Source: Chloroflexota bacterium (GTDB lineage: Bacteria; Chloroflexota; Anaerolineae; Promineifilales; Promineifilaceae). From it: 40,634 nucleotides of DNA. The translations under genes were made by a program, and so were the position numbers. The stretch is from contig JAGOMA010000046.1 in assembly GCA_017993775.1 (NCBI GenBank), positions 1 through 40,634 of the forward strand, read 5' to 3'. A model generated the notes under the pieces. It was not told the origin of the DNA. It did not search any database and worked only from the letters and a program-made list of their open reading frames with translations. Numbering within the stretch: the stretch's first letter is position 1; the number at the start of each line of letters is the position of its first letter. Shown here one piece after another: positions 7,094 through 15,446 of the stretch.

Positions 7094-8542
7094 TTATCGT
7101 TGGCCGCGCAGTTTGCCACGGGCGACGGGGTCCTGGCGCGGCGTGGTGATGTGCAGGAAGCCATCGGTGTCCAGGTAGCCCAGGTCGCCGGTGAACAGCC
7201 AGCCGGCACGGCCGTCTGGCCCGGTGTGCAGCACTTCGGCGGTTGTTTTGGCCTGCTGCCAGTACCCGGCCATCACCTGTGGCCCGCGCACGACAATCTC
7301 GCCGATTTCGCCTGTGTCGAGCGCATCGGTGCCAAATGAGGTATCGGTGATTTGGACGTTTGTGTCTGGCAGGGGCAGGCCAACGGCCGTTGGCCGGATG
7401 GTGTGGAAGGGGTCTATGGCTACCAGCCCACCTGTTTCCGAGAGACCATAGGCATTCAACAGACGGCCGTTGGTGGCCACCTGAAACCTTTTTCGCAGCG
7501 CCGAGGGCAGGGCATTTTTGCTGCTGAGGGCTATCTTGATGGACGAAAGATTGCGTTTGTCCTGTTCGTTTTGTTGCAGTAGGGCGTTGAACAGCTTGGG
7601 CACGCCGGGCACAAACGTGACGTGATATTGGGCCAGGGCGCTCAGGCTGTGGGCAATTTCTCTGGGATTGGAGATGAGGACGAGGGTAGCGGCGTGGGCG
7701 ATGCCGGCATTGAGAACGGCCGTCAGCCCATAGGCGTCATAAAACGGGATGGCGGCCAGACTGGTTTCTTGGCCGGGCTCCAGAGGCAGCCAATGAGTGA
7801 GCATGGTGGCGCTGCACACCAGATTCCGGTGCGTGAGGGTGACGCCAGGTTGGCTGCGGGCGCTGCTGAAACTGCCGTGTTGCGGATAGAGGATAACGGC
7901 CGTGTCCGGCGGCGTCACCTCAATCAATTTTAGGCGGGCTGTTTTTTCGCGCAGCAGGTGCTTAAACGACAGCGTGGAGGAGCCGCTGGCTCCCTTTAAC
8001 CGGCGCACGTGCGGCTGATTACCAGAAAGGCTGGTCGAGAAAACGGCCGTCCAGGGCAAAAAATCAGACGCCCGGCTGATGATGACTCGCTGGAGACTGG
8101 TTTTGCTGCGCACAGCCTGCGCCGTTTCATACAAGCTGCGCGAAATGATCAGGGTTTCGCTGCCCGAATCGGTCAGAATATAGCTCAGTGTGTCGGGTTT
8201 AATCGTGGGGCTGATGCAAACAACAATGCCGCCAATCCGCCAGGTGGCGTAGGCGGCGATGATAAACTGCGGGCTGTTGGGCAGGGCAATGGTTACCCGG
8301 TCCCCTTTTTTGATGCCGGTTTGCTGCAACCCGGCGGCAAAATGGTTGACTGCCTTGTTCAACTGCGCATACGTCAGACGAGCGGCCGCCAGACGGCCGT
8401 TCGTTGGCGCGCTGTATATCGTGGCGGTTCGTTTGGGAAACTTGTGGGCGGCGTGAAGTAAAAAATGGTCCAGCGGCAAGACCGGATAACTTAGGGACTC
8501 AGGAACCCGTGAATCGTAATTTTGTAACCAGGCTTTGTCCAT
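7094..8542 (-). CDS. Truncated, probably non-catalytic AMP-dependent synthetase/ligase homologue
   Basis: The 482-residue product aligns with the N-terminal domain of acyl-CoA ligases (ANL superfamily), including GDRVTIALPNSPQF, VPGVPKLF, AYGLSETGG and GWLFTGDLGYLDTDGFL. Two key parts are missing. The phosphate-binding loop, normally YTGGTTGLPKG-like, is replaced at 218-234 by LYPQHGSFSSARSQPGV. The protein also stops at the hinge after HITTPRQDPVARGK, so the whole C-terminal domain of about 110 residues with the catalytic lysine is absent. The downstream 190 bp hold no remnant of it. AGGAG precedes the ATG and the frame is otherwise intact over 1.4 kb, arguing for maintained expression. It may bind a ligand, or be a decaying paralogue of the complete ligase at 25501-27216. 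Confidence 0.82.
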   Translation of the reverse strand: MDKAWLQNYDSRVPESLSYPVLPLDHFLLHAAHKFPKRTATIYSAPTNGRLAAARLTYAQLNKAVNHFAAGLQQTGIKKGDRVTIALPNSPQFIIAAYATWRIGGIVVCISPTIKPDTLSYILTDSGSETLIISRSLYETAQAVRSKTSLQRVIISRASDFLPWTAVFSTSLSGNQPHVRRLKGASGSSTLSFKHLLREKTARLKLIEVTPPDTAVILYPQHGSFSSARSQPGVTLTHRNLVCSATMLTHWLPLEPGQETSLAAIPFYDAYGLTAVLNAGIAHAATLVLISNPREIAHSLSALAQYHVTFVPGVPKLFNALLQQNEQDKRNLSSIKIALSSKNALPSALRKRFQVATNGRLLNAYGLSETGGLVAIDPFHTIRPTAVGLPLPDTNVQITDTSFGTDALDTGEIGEIVVRGPQVMAGYWQQAKTTAEVLHTGPDGRAGWLFTGDLGYLDTDGFLHITTPRQDPVARGKLRGQR

Positions 8543-8642
8543 TTGCGTGCTCCTTCAAGGGGCATCGTCTAAAAATGGGGCGTCCTTGGGGTTTCGTAGG
8601 GTTATGTGCGAGATGTGACGCATGGTGCGTGGTGGGAAAAGG

Positions 8643-9503
8643 TTACGGTACCATTTGCATCTGACGCAGCACCCAGTCGCCGCCCCACTGGTACATAAAA
8701 ACAAGAAATCCACAGCAGCAGCACATCAAGATGAGCAGCACGATGGCCAGAATGCTCACGATCCGTTTGCTGGAGCTGCCGCCGGTTTGCGGCTGGGGAG
8801 CCACTGGTTCGGCGGCCGGAATAACGCGGGGCGTGGCTTTGGGCATGGGCGGCGGATCAAACTTTGGCAGATCGGCCAGGTCGGGCAGCGGTGATTCAGC
8901 CTCTGTGGCTGGTTCGGTTTGGGGCGCAATTAGCTCTGCCGGCTCAATCTGGTCTAGCGGTTCGGCCGGTTCTTCAAATGGCGGCAGCATGGGGTCGGTG
9001 AATGGGGTGACGAGAGGTTCGGTGTCGGGCACGGCCGTTACGGGCACGGCCGTGTCGGCCGCAGTCGAAACGACTGCCACGCTTTCCACAACATCTACAC
9101 CGGTTTCTACCGATTCTACCGGTTCTACCGATTCTGCTGGTTCCTCAAGCATGGTGGCGGCTGGTTCAATCACCAGGTCGGTTTCGGCCTCGTCGGGTAT
9201 TTCCTGGTAAGCAATCACCACGCTGCTGCCCAACTGAATTTCCTGGTCAGGTTCCAGCAAGATGGGGCCGGCGCTGATATTGCGCCCATCGACAAATGTG
9301 CCGTTGGTGCTGCCCAGGTCTTGCAGGCGGTAGCCGTCTGGGGTTTCTACCAGACGGGCGTGCAGGCGCGAAACTTCTGCGTCATCGATCACCACATCGG
9401 CGACAGGATCGCGCCCCAGCGTAAGGGTAGGGGCGACAAGAAGGATGGTTTGCCCTGCATGGGGTCCTTTGCGGATGACGAGTTGGTACGCTTTTTCTAA
9501 CAC
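8643..9503 (-). CDS. FHA-domain protein with C-terminal membrane anchor
   Basis: The 286-residue product begins with a forkhead-associated domain (about 18-95) with all hallmark residues: LGRDP, SRLHAR and GSTNGTFVDG. FHA domains bind phosphothreonine peptides, usually downstream of Ser/Thr kinases. A long acidic, Pro/Glu/Val-rich linker (about 105-245) follows, then one membrane helix (about 250-275) containing a CCCC run and a short outside tail. The topology suggests a cytoplasmic FHA head tethered to the membrane from its C-terminal end. The start is GTG at 9503, inside an ACGGCCGT octamer, with GGGAGG upstream; no better ATG exists. The linker has two further octamer-encoded Thr-Ala-Val stretches. 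No Ser/Thr kinase gene is in the window. Confidence 0.88.
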   Translation of the reverse strand: MLEKAYQLVIRKGPHAGQTILLVAPTLTLGRDPVADVVIDDAEVSRLHARLVETPDGYRLQDLGSTNGTFVDGRNISAGPILLEPDQEIQLGSSVVIAYQEIPDEAETDLVIEPAATMLEEPAESVEPVESVETGVDVVESVAVVSTAADTAVPVTAVPDTEPLVTPFTDPMLPPFEEPAEPLDQIEPAELIAPQTEPATEAESPLPDLADLPKFDPPPMPKATPRVIPAAEPVAPQPQTGGSSSKRIVSILAIVLLILMCCCCGFLVFMYQWGGDWVLRQMQMVP

Positions 9504-9598
9504 GGCCGTTTCCTCCCATATATCGTCGGCGCTGCGCCAACGTCGGACAGGTGATATGTAAACATTTTACCCGAAGTAGAGGCTGGTGGCGAGACTTG

Positions 9599-11206
9599 CT
9601 AGGCGATGTTGGTTTTTTTGCGGCGGCGGAGCAGGCCGGGCAAGGATTTGGCGATCTTGATGTCCAGCACAAAGACCATCACCGTGTAGCCGGCAACCCC
9701 GGCCAAACCGCCCAGCAAAACGACAATTACCCGATTGAGCAGCGAGTCCAGGGGAAAGGTGGGCAGCAGCAGGGCCATCACGCCCAGCGCAGACAGGCCG
9801 GTGACCAGGGCCGCGCCAAACGATTTGACGGCCGACGTGGCGATGCCGTAGCCGCGCAGGCCGTTGAGCGACCGGTTGAGCAGCCAGGACATGATCAGCG
9901 TGTGGACGATGTGTTTGACGGCATCGGCGACCATAAGGCTGTATAAACCGAGGGGGCCGATGAGCAGCACGGCCGTGGCCAGATACACCACAATTGCCAC
10001 CACGCCCACCAGCGCCGGGCGCAGCGTATCTTTGCGGGCGTAAGAGGCAAACACCAGCATCTGATCAATCGCCGCAAAGGGCAAGCCCAGCAAATAAAAA
10101 CGCAAAACCTGCGCCGTGATCTGGGTGTCGGCGGCGGAAAATTCGCCGCGTTCGAACAGTAGGGCTACGATGGGCAGCGCCAGGGCAAACAACCCGGCTG
10201 TGGCCGGTAAAATCAGCGTCACTACCAGCCGTAAACCATCGGAAAGGGTGTGTTTGAAATCGTCCAGGCTGTTTTCGGCCTGACGCGAGAGTGTGGGCAA
10301 AATGGCCACCGACAACGCCGTGACGACCAATCCTAGCGGAAACTGGTAGAGCGTGGTGGCAAAGCGCATAAAAGCCACGCTGTCGTCGCCGGTGCGGGTA
10401 GCCAGGTTGTAGCTGAGGGCGACGGAAAGCTGGGTAATGACCAGCCCGGCGATGATGGGCGCGTACAGTTTGAGGATGCGGCGGATGGCCGGATGGCGCA
10501 AATTGAACTGCCAGCGCAGGCGGGCATCGCGCATGGCGGGCAGTTGCAGCACAATTTGCAGGAAGGAACCGGCGAGCAGCCCCCAGACCAGGCTTTCGAT
10601 ATGATCAGGGCGCAGCAGGGCGGCGATGACGATGGCCCCATTCAGCACTGCGCCGATGAAGGCGGGAATGGCGAAACGCTTGAGGGCGTAGAGCGCGCCG
10701 GTGAGGATGCTGGCGATGCTCATGAACAGCACGGCCGGGGCGGCGAGGCGCATGAGGTGGATGGAAACGGCCGTGAGCGCCGGGTCGGTAAAGTTGCGTG
10801 CGCCAATCAACCAGGCGATTTGCGGCGTAAAAATTTCCACGAATCCCACAACCACCAGCAGCAGCACCGTGGCTGCGCTGATGACCATGCTCAACACGCC
10901 CCACAGCTCTTCCCGTCGCTCTTTAGGCGCGTAGTCGGAGAACACAGGCACCAACGACGAATTCACCATGCCACCGATGATCAAATCAAACAGGCTGATG
11001 GGGATGTAGGCGGCGATTTCGTAGGCTGCCAGCAGGCCAGACGCGCCGAACAGGCTGGCTTTCACGGTTTCGCGGACCAGCCCCAGGATGCGGCTGACGA
11101 CGTTGCCGGCGGCTAAAATGGCGGCGGCCTTGACCACGCCCCCATCTTCACGGATGGAATCGGGGAAGGGTGGTTCGTCGGGTGTGAGGTCGGTGGTGTC
11201 TAGCAA
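9599..11206 (-). CDS. murJ: MurJ/MviN-family lipid II flippase, first copy
   Basis: This 535-residue protein has about 14 membrane segments of the MurJ/MviN (MOP superfamily) type. Family features include SRILGLVRETVKASLFG near 38-54, a DLIIGGMVNSSLVPVFSDY segment near 74-92, and ALLFERGEF near 350. MurJ flips undecaprenyl-linked peptidoglycan precursors across the inner membrane. A second, clearly different homologue lies at 19576-21198, so one of the two may serve another lipid-linked substrate such as an exopolysaccharide precursor. The start codon appears to be TTG at 11206; this is uncertain, since no strong ribosome site is seen. The FHA gene follows 95 bp downstream. Confidence 0.88.
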   Translation of the reverse strand: MLDTTDLTPDEPPFPDSIREDGGVVKAAAILAAGNVVSRILGLVRETVKASLFGASGLLAAYEIAAYIPISLFDLIIGGMVNSSLVPVFSDYAPKERREELWGVLSMVISAATVLLLVVVGFVEIFTPQIAWLIGARNFTDPALTAVSIHLMRLAAPAVLFMSIASILTGALYALKRFAIPAFIGAVLNGAIVIAALLRPDHIESLVWGLLAGSFLQIVLQLPAMRDARLRWQFNLRHPAIRRILKLYAPIIAGLVITQLSVALSYNLATRTGDDSVAFMRFATTLYQFPLGLVVTALSVAILPTLSRQAENSLDDFKHTLSDGLRLVVTLILPATAGLFALALPIVALLFERGEFSAADTQITAQVLRFYLLGLPFAAIDQMLVFASYARKDTLRPALVGVVAIVVYLATAVLLIGPLGLYSLMVADAVKHIVHTLIMSWLLNRSLNGLRGYGIATSAVKSFGAALVTGLSALGVMALLLPTFPLDSLLNRVIVVLLGGLAGVAGYTVMVFVLDIKIAKSLPGLLRRRKKTNIA

Positions 11207-11617
11207 AAGGTTGCTCTAACAAAAGGTTGTAAGATAGACGGCCGTAGATTGACGGCGATCGGGTAGTTGGGGCATTCTAACCGATGGATGGAAGGGGGGC
11301 AATAAGTGGCAGGCTACGGGTAACGGCCGTTTGCCCTATTTAGGCGTAGTGGACCAATCCCGACAGGGCAAAATCTTACCCAAATGGAAGCTGGGCGGGT
11401 TGGGAAACAGATAGGCGCAAATTAGTTTTTGGGCACCTGCGCGAGCCAGTATGTGTTATACTTTTTATCCTGCAATGACAGCAACGACGGGTTAAGACGT
11501 TGTGATGCTGAAATCTACCGGTTCAACGAAATGGCGCAAACCATAGCCTGACAGACAAGCTGCAGGTTTAACGCCGACCTCAATTGCGTATTCTGCTCTC
11601 CTAACTGGACCGTTGAT
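11207..11617. other. Divergent intergenic region between murJ copy 1 and the hybrid kinase
   Basis: This 411-bp gap separates divergent genes and must hold both promoters. Two ACGGCCGT octamers occur near 11238 and 11325. There is no convincing reading frame or hairpin, and no clear -10/-35 pair could be assigned to either gene. Confidence 0.5.
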
Positions 11618-14600
11618 ATGCCCAAAACAACCAAAAACAAAAAACAACTTGCCGCCGAAAACAAAGCGCTGCGCCTGCGGCTGAAAGAAGCTGAAGAGGC
11701 GCTTACGGCCGTCGACCATTCGTACCGGACCCTGGTGGAGAGTATGCGTGATGGCGCGCTGACGTTGACGACCGATGGCGTGATATTGTACGCGAACGGC
11801 CGTTTCGCCGAAATGCTCAAAACTCCCCTCGATAAACTCATTGGCGCCCCTATCGCCGCCTGGCTGCCGCCAGACAGCCAGGCAGTCCTGGCCGCCATGC
11901 TGAACAGCGCCGATACACAACAGCATGAAGAATTGTCCATCGCGGCCAGCGATGCAACAACAATGTCGGTCTATCTCTCGATGAATCGTCTGGTCACAGC
12001 AGACTCGACCAATCACGTCTGCTTGGTCGCCACTGACCTGACCGAGCGCAAGCGCACAGAGCAAATCATGGCCGCGCGCCTGCGCCTGCTCCAATTCGCC
12101 GTCACCCATCCGCTAAAGGAATTGCTCCAGGCAACATTAGATGAACTGGAGATACTGACTGGCAGCCGGATTGGCTTTTATCACTTTTTGGATGCCGATC
12201 AGGAGACGTTGCTGCTCCAGACATGGTCCACCAATACGCTGCAAGAAATATGCCAGGCAGAAGGCGACGGGCTTCATTACAATATTTCGGAAGCTGGCGT
12301 TTGGGTAGACTGCATTCGGGAACGCCGGCCGGTGATTCACAATGATTACGCTTCATTACCACACCGTACGAGTTTGCCTGAAGGACACGCCGGGGTAACC
12401 CGCGAGTTGGTAGTACCCGTGTTTCGCGGCGAACGCATTGTTGCCATCCTGGGCGTGGGCAACAAACCGGAAAATTACACCCAACACGACGTTGCGAGCG
12501 TATCCAGTCTCGCCGACCTGGTCTGGGATATCGCCGAGCTTAAACAATCAGAAGAAAATCTGCGCCAAAGTGAAAGCCTGTTGCGCCTGATGGCCGATAA
12601 TCTGCCAGCGTTTATGGCGTATGTCAATGCGCCTGATTTGTGTTATCGCTTTGTCAATCGCCAATACGAAGTTGCTTTTCAACGACCGAGGGAGGAGATT
12701 ATCGGGCAGCCAGTCAATAAGATTTTAAGCCAGGCAAACTTTGAGTTTGCCCGGCCATATCTTGAGCGTGCGTTAAACGGCGAGGCATGTTCGTACGAAA
12801 ACGCATTTTCTCTGGAAAATGGACAACGCTGGATTCAAGTAAACTACGTTCCAAGTCTGGACCAGACCGGTAAAGTGAATGGGATTGTTCTTCTTAACCA
12901 TGACATTACCGAGCGCAGGCAAAATGAGGAGCAACTGCGATATCAATCTACGCTGCTGGCAAATGTAAACGATGCCATTGTCGCCTCTGATGCAAGCTAT
13001 CGACTGACTGCCTGGAACGCCGCCGCCGAGTCTCTTTACGGCTGGCGGGCCGAAGAAGTGCTTGGACGCATCGGACTGGAGGTCACACGTACCGAATGGC
13101 CTGGGGCGGATGCGGCGGCAATGCGGCGGACGATCGCGGAGACGGGTGGGTGGCGTGGTGAAGCAACGCAGACGCGCAAGGATGGCGTCCGCTTTCCGGT
13201 TGAAGTGTCGTCGATGGTGCTGCGCGATGAAAATGACGCGATCAGCGGTTATGTGAGTGTGAATCATGACATTAGCGAGCGTAAGCAGGCGGCTAAAGCG
13301 TTGTCTGCCAGCCAGGAACTTTACCGCCTGCTGGCCGAAAATTCGACAGATGCCGTGACACTGATTGATGTGGCTGGCAATGTTGTGTATGCCTCCCCAT
13401 CGTGTGCCCGGCGATTGGGTTATGCCGAATACGAATTGTTGCAATTTGATACGCCGAGTATCTTGGAACGCATTCACCCGGAAGATCGTGACCGCATTGG
13501 GGCTGAGATCGTGCGTGGCCGGCAATTGAAACTGCCCATTAGCCGTTATGAATATCGAATGAGAGCCAAAGACGGCACTTACATGTGGGCCGAGGATATT
13601 CTGCGCCGGGAGTTTGATGAACATGGCGAGTTTGTTAGAACGATTGTGAATTCGCGCGATATTACCGAGCGCAAACAGGCGGAGGAAGCTTTGCGCCAGA
13701 GTGCAATCCATAATGCCACTATTTTGGCGACGGCTATGAATGGCTTTTGGCAGGTGGATCCGGATACGGCCAAAATTATAGAGGTTAATGAAGCCTATTG
13801 CCGTATGAGTGGTTACGGCCGTGAAGAATTACGCCAGATGACCATTATGCAGCTTGAGGCATTGGAACAAAGCGAAAATGTGGCTGCGCGCATTGGGCAA
13901 ATCAAAAAAGACATGGCCGTGCATTTTGAAACCATGCACCGGCGCAAGGATGGCAGCACATTTCATGTGGAAATCAGCGCGCAATACCTGGCCCATATGG
14001 AGACTGTTTTCGCCTTTTTGCAAGACATCAGCGAGCGTAAACAGCGAGAAGCAGATCATGACCGACTGCAGGCGCAGTTGGCGCAGGCGCAGAAGATGGA
14101 GACGGTTGGCCGTCTGGCGGGCGGCATTGCCCACGACTTTAACAATTTGCTGGCGGTGATGATGCTGCGCACGGAAATGGCGCTGCGGGTGACCGATCCG
14201 GACACGCTGCTGCATCGGAATCTGACGGAAATTTACACCACCGCGCAGCATTCTGCGGAACTGGTGCGTAAGCTGCTTGGCTTTGCGCGTAAACAGATGG
14301 TTTCTCCCAAGGTGTTAAATGTGAACGCGGCGGTGGAAAGCACTTTGCCGATGCTCAAGAACTTGCTTAGTGAGGAGATTAAGTTGGTTTGGCGGCCGGA
14401 CAGGCAGGTATGGTCGGTTAAAATCGATCCAGTGCAGATTGATCAGATCCTGGTGAACTTATGCGTCAACGCGCGTGATGCGATTCAGGGTGTGGGCGTG
14501 TTTATGATCGGAACAGAGAATATCGCCCTGGCGGATTCCATTGTGGCGGCAAATGGATTTACCATGCCTTCGGGCGATTATGTGATGCTCACGGTAAGCG

Positions 14601-15226
14601 ATACTGGGAGCGGCATCGAAAAAGATTTGCTGGCGCATATTTTTGAGCCGTTTTTTACCACTAAAGAAATTGGCAAAGGCACTGGCCTGGGTCTGGCCGT
14701 GGTGGATGGTATTGTGCAGCAGAATGGGGGGCAGGTGCAGGTGTACAGCGCGCCGAACCTGGGTACAACATTTAAGGTTTACTTGCCGCGTTTTGCCGAT
14801 CCGGTGGAGGTGGGGGAGGAAGAACGGCCGTCACCACCCCCGCTCCAGAGTAAAGGCGAGACCGTGTTGCTGGTGGAGGACGAAGAAGCGGTGCTGCAAA
14901 TGGCGGCCGATGCCTTGCGCTATTTGGGTTATAAGGTGATCACGGCCGTTACCCCCGACGCAGCCCTGCATCAAATGGAAAATTGTGCCGGAACCATCGA
15001 TCTGCTCATGACCGACATCATTCTGCCGGTGATGAACGGCCGTGAATTGGCCGAGCGTATCATGGCCCTCCAGCCAGGTATCAAAATCCTCTATGTGTCC
15101 GGCTATCCAGCCGATTTTATTGCCCATCGCGGGGTGCTAGAAGGTGGGGTGCACTTTTTGCAGAAGCCGTTTTCGTTACAGAAGTTGGCGTCTAGCCTGA
15201 AAGAAGCGCTGGTAGGAACCCTATAG
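11618..15226 (+). CDS. Multi-PAS/GAF hybrid sensor histidine kinase with receiver domain
   Basis: The 1202-residue cytoplasmic sensor kinase has no membrane segment. In order: a short basic/coiled start (1-30), PAS (about 35-150), GAF (about 160-305), four further PAS/PAC units (about 315-435, 440-555, 565-685, 690-810), a HisKA domain with phospho-acceptor His839 in GGIAHDFNN, a HATPase domain with DQILVNLCVNARDAI and DTGSGI and GTGLGLAVV boxes (about 930-1065), and a C-terminal receiver (about 1080-1200) with Asp1133 in LMTDIILP and Lys1183 in FLQKPFS. PAC ends such as DITERRQ, DISERKQ and DITERKQ mark each unit. The kinase class (HDFNN) is common in hybrid kinases that phosphorylate their own receiver. 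No partner regulator is adjacent, so it is an orphan; several soluble ligands or redox cues could be sensed. Confidence 0.95.
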   Translation: MPKTTKNKKQLAAENKALRLRLKEAEEALTAVDHSYRTLVESMRDGALTLTTDGVILYANGRFAEMLKTPLDKLIGAPIAAWLPPDSQAVLAAMLNSADTQQHEELSIAASDATTMSVYLSMNRLVTADSTNHVCLVATDLTERKRTEQIMAARLRLLQFAVTHPLKELLQATLDELEILTGSRIGFYHFLDADQETLLLQTWSTNTLQEICQAEGDGLHYNISEAGVWVDCIRERRPVIHNDYASLPHRTSLPEGHAGVTRELVVPVFRGERIVAILGVGNKPENYTQHDVASVSSLADLVWDIAELKQSEENLRQSESLLRLMADNLPAFMAYVNAPDLCYRFVNRQYEVAFQRPREEIIGQPVNKILSQANFEFARPYLERALNGEACSYENAFSLENGQRWIQVNYVPSLDQTGKVNGIVLLNHDITERRQNEEQLRYQSTLLANVNDAIVASDASYRLTAWNAAAESLYGWRAEEVLGRIGLEVTRTEWPGADAAAMRRTIAETGGWRGEATQTRKDGVRFPVEVSSMVLRDENDAISGYVSVNHDISERKQAAKALSASQELYRLLAENSTDAVTLIDVAGNVVYASPSCARRLGYAEYELLQFDTPSILERIHPEDRDRIGAEIVRGRQLKLPISRYEYRMRAKDGTYMWAEDILRREFDEHGEFVRTIVNSRDITERKQAEEALRQSAIHNATILATAMNGFWQVDPDTAKIIEVNEAYCRMSGYGREELRQMTIMQLEALEQSENVAARIGQIKKDMAVHFETMHRRKDGSTFHVEISAQYLAHMETVFAFLQDISERKQREADHDRLQAQLAQAQKMETVGRLAGGIAHDFNNLLAVMMLRTEMALRVTDPDTLLHRNLTEIYTTAQHSAELVRKLLGFARKQMVSPKVLNVNAAVESTLPMLKNLLSEEIKLVWRPDRQVWSVKIDPVQIDQILVNLCVNARDAIQGVGVFMIGTENIALADSIVAANGFTMPSGDYVMLTVSDTGSGIEKDLLAHIFEPFFTTKEIGKGTGLGLAVVDGIVQQNGGQVQVYSAPNLGTTFKVYLPRFADPVEVGEEERPSPPPLQSKGETVLLVEDEEAVLQMAADALRYLGYKVITAVTPDAALHQMENCAGTIDLLMTDIILPVMNGRELAERIMALQPGIKILYVSGYPADFIAHRGVLEGGVHFLQKPFSLQKLASSLKEALVGTL

Positions 15227-15236
15227 CAAGAAAACT

Positions 15237-15375
15237 AAACGCCAAGAACGCCAAGAACGCAAACGAGCAAAGGCGCGGAGGTTTTTCTCGTTGTAAAGGG
15301 TCCAAAAGATGATTCAGAAGACAAAATCTTTGCGTCTTTTGCCTCTTTGCCCTTTTGCGTTAAGGTTTTTAAACG
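15237..15375. repeat. Intergenic imperfect inverted repeat of AACGCCAAG / TTGCGTCTTT phrases
   Basis: In the 220-bp gap after the kinase gene, AACGCCAAGAACGCCAAG at 15239-15256 and following GCAAA phrases are partly complementary to TTTGCGTCTTTTGCCTC at 15329-15345 and TTTGCGTTAAGG near 15354. A related phrase, CTTCGCGTCTTGGCGCCTTGGCGTTA, occurs at 621-646. It is non-coding; it may act as a terminator or be a dispersed repeat. Confidence 0.55.
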
Positions 15376-15446
15376 ACTGAGATGAGAGCCTGGGCAATCT
15401 TAAATCTTTGCTCTTTCACAAAATGCCCGGCGCACCGAGGGTGGAG

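Noticed and set aside
12773..13711. 312-codon minus-strand frame opposite the histidine kinase
   Set aside because: The plus strand encodes clear PAS and kinase motifs throughout; the other frame has no recognisable motif.
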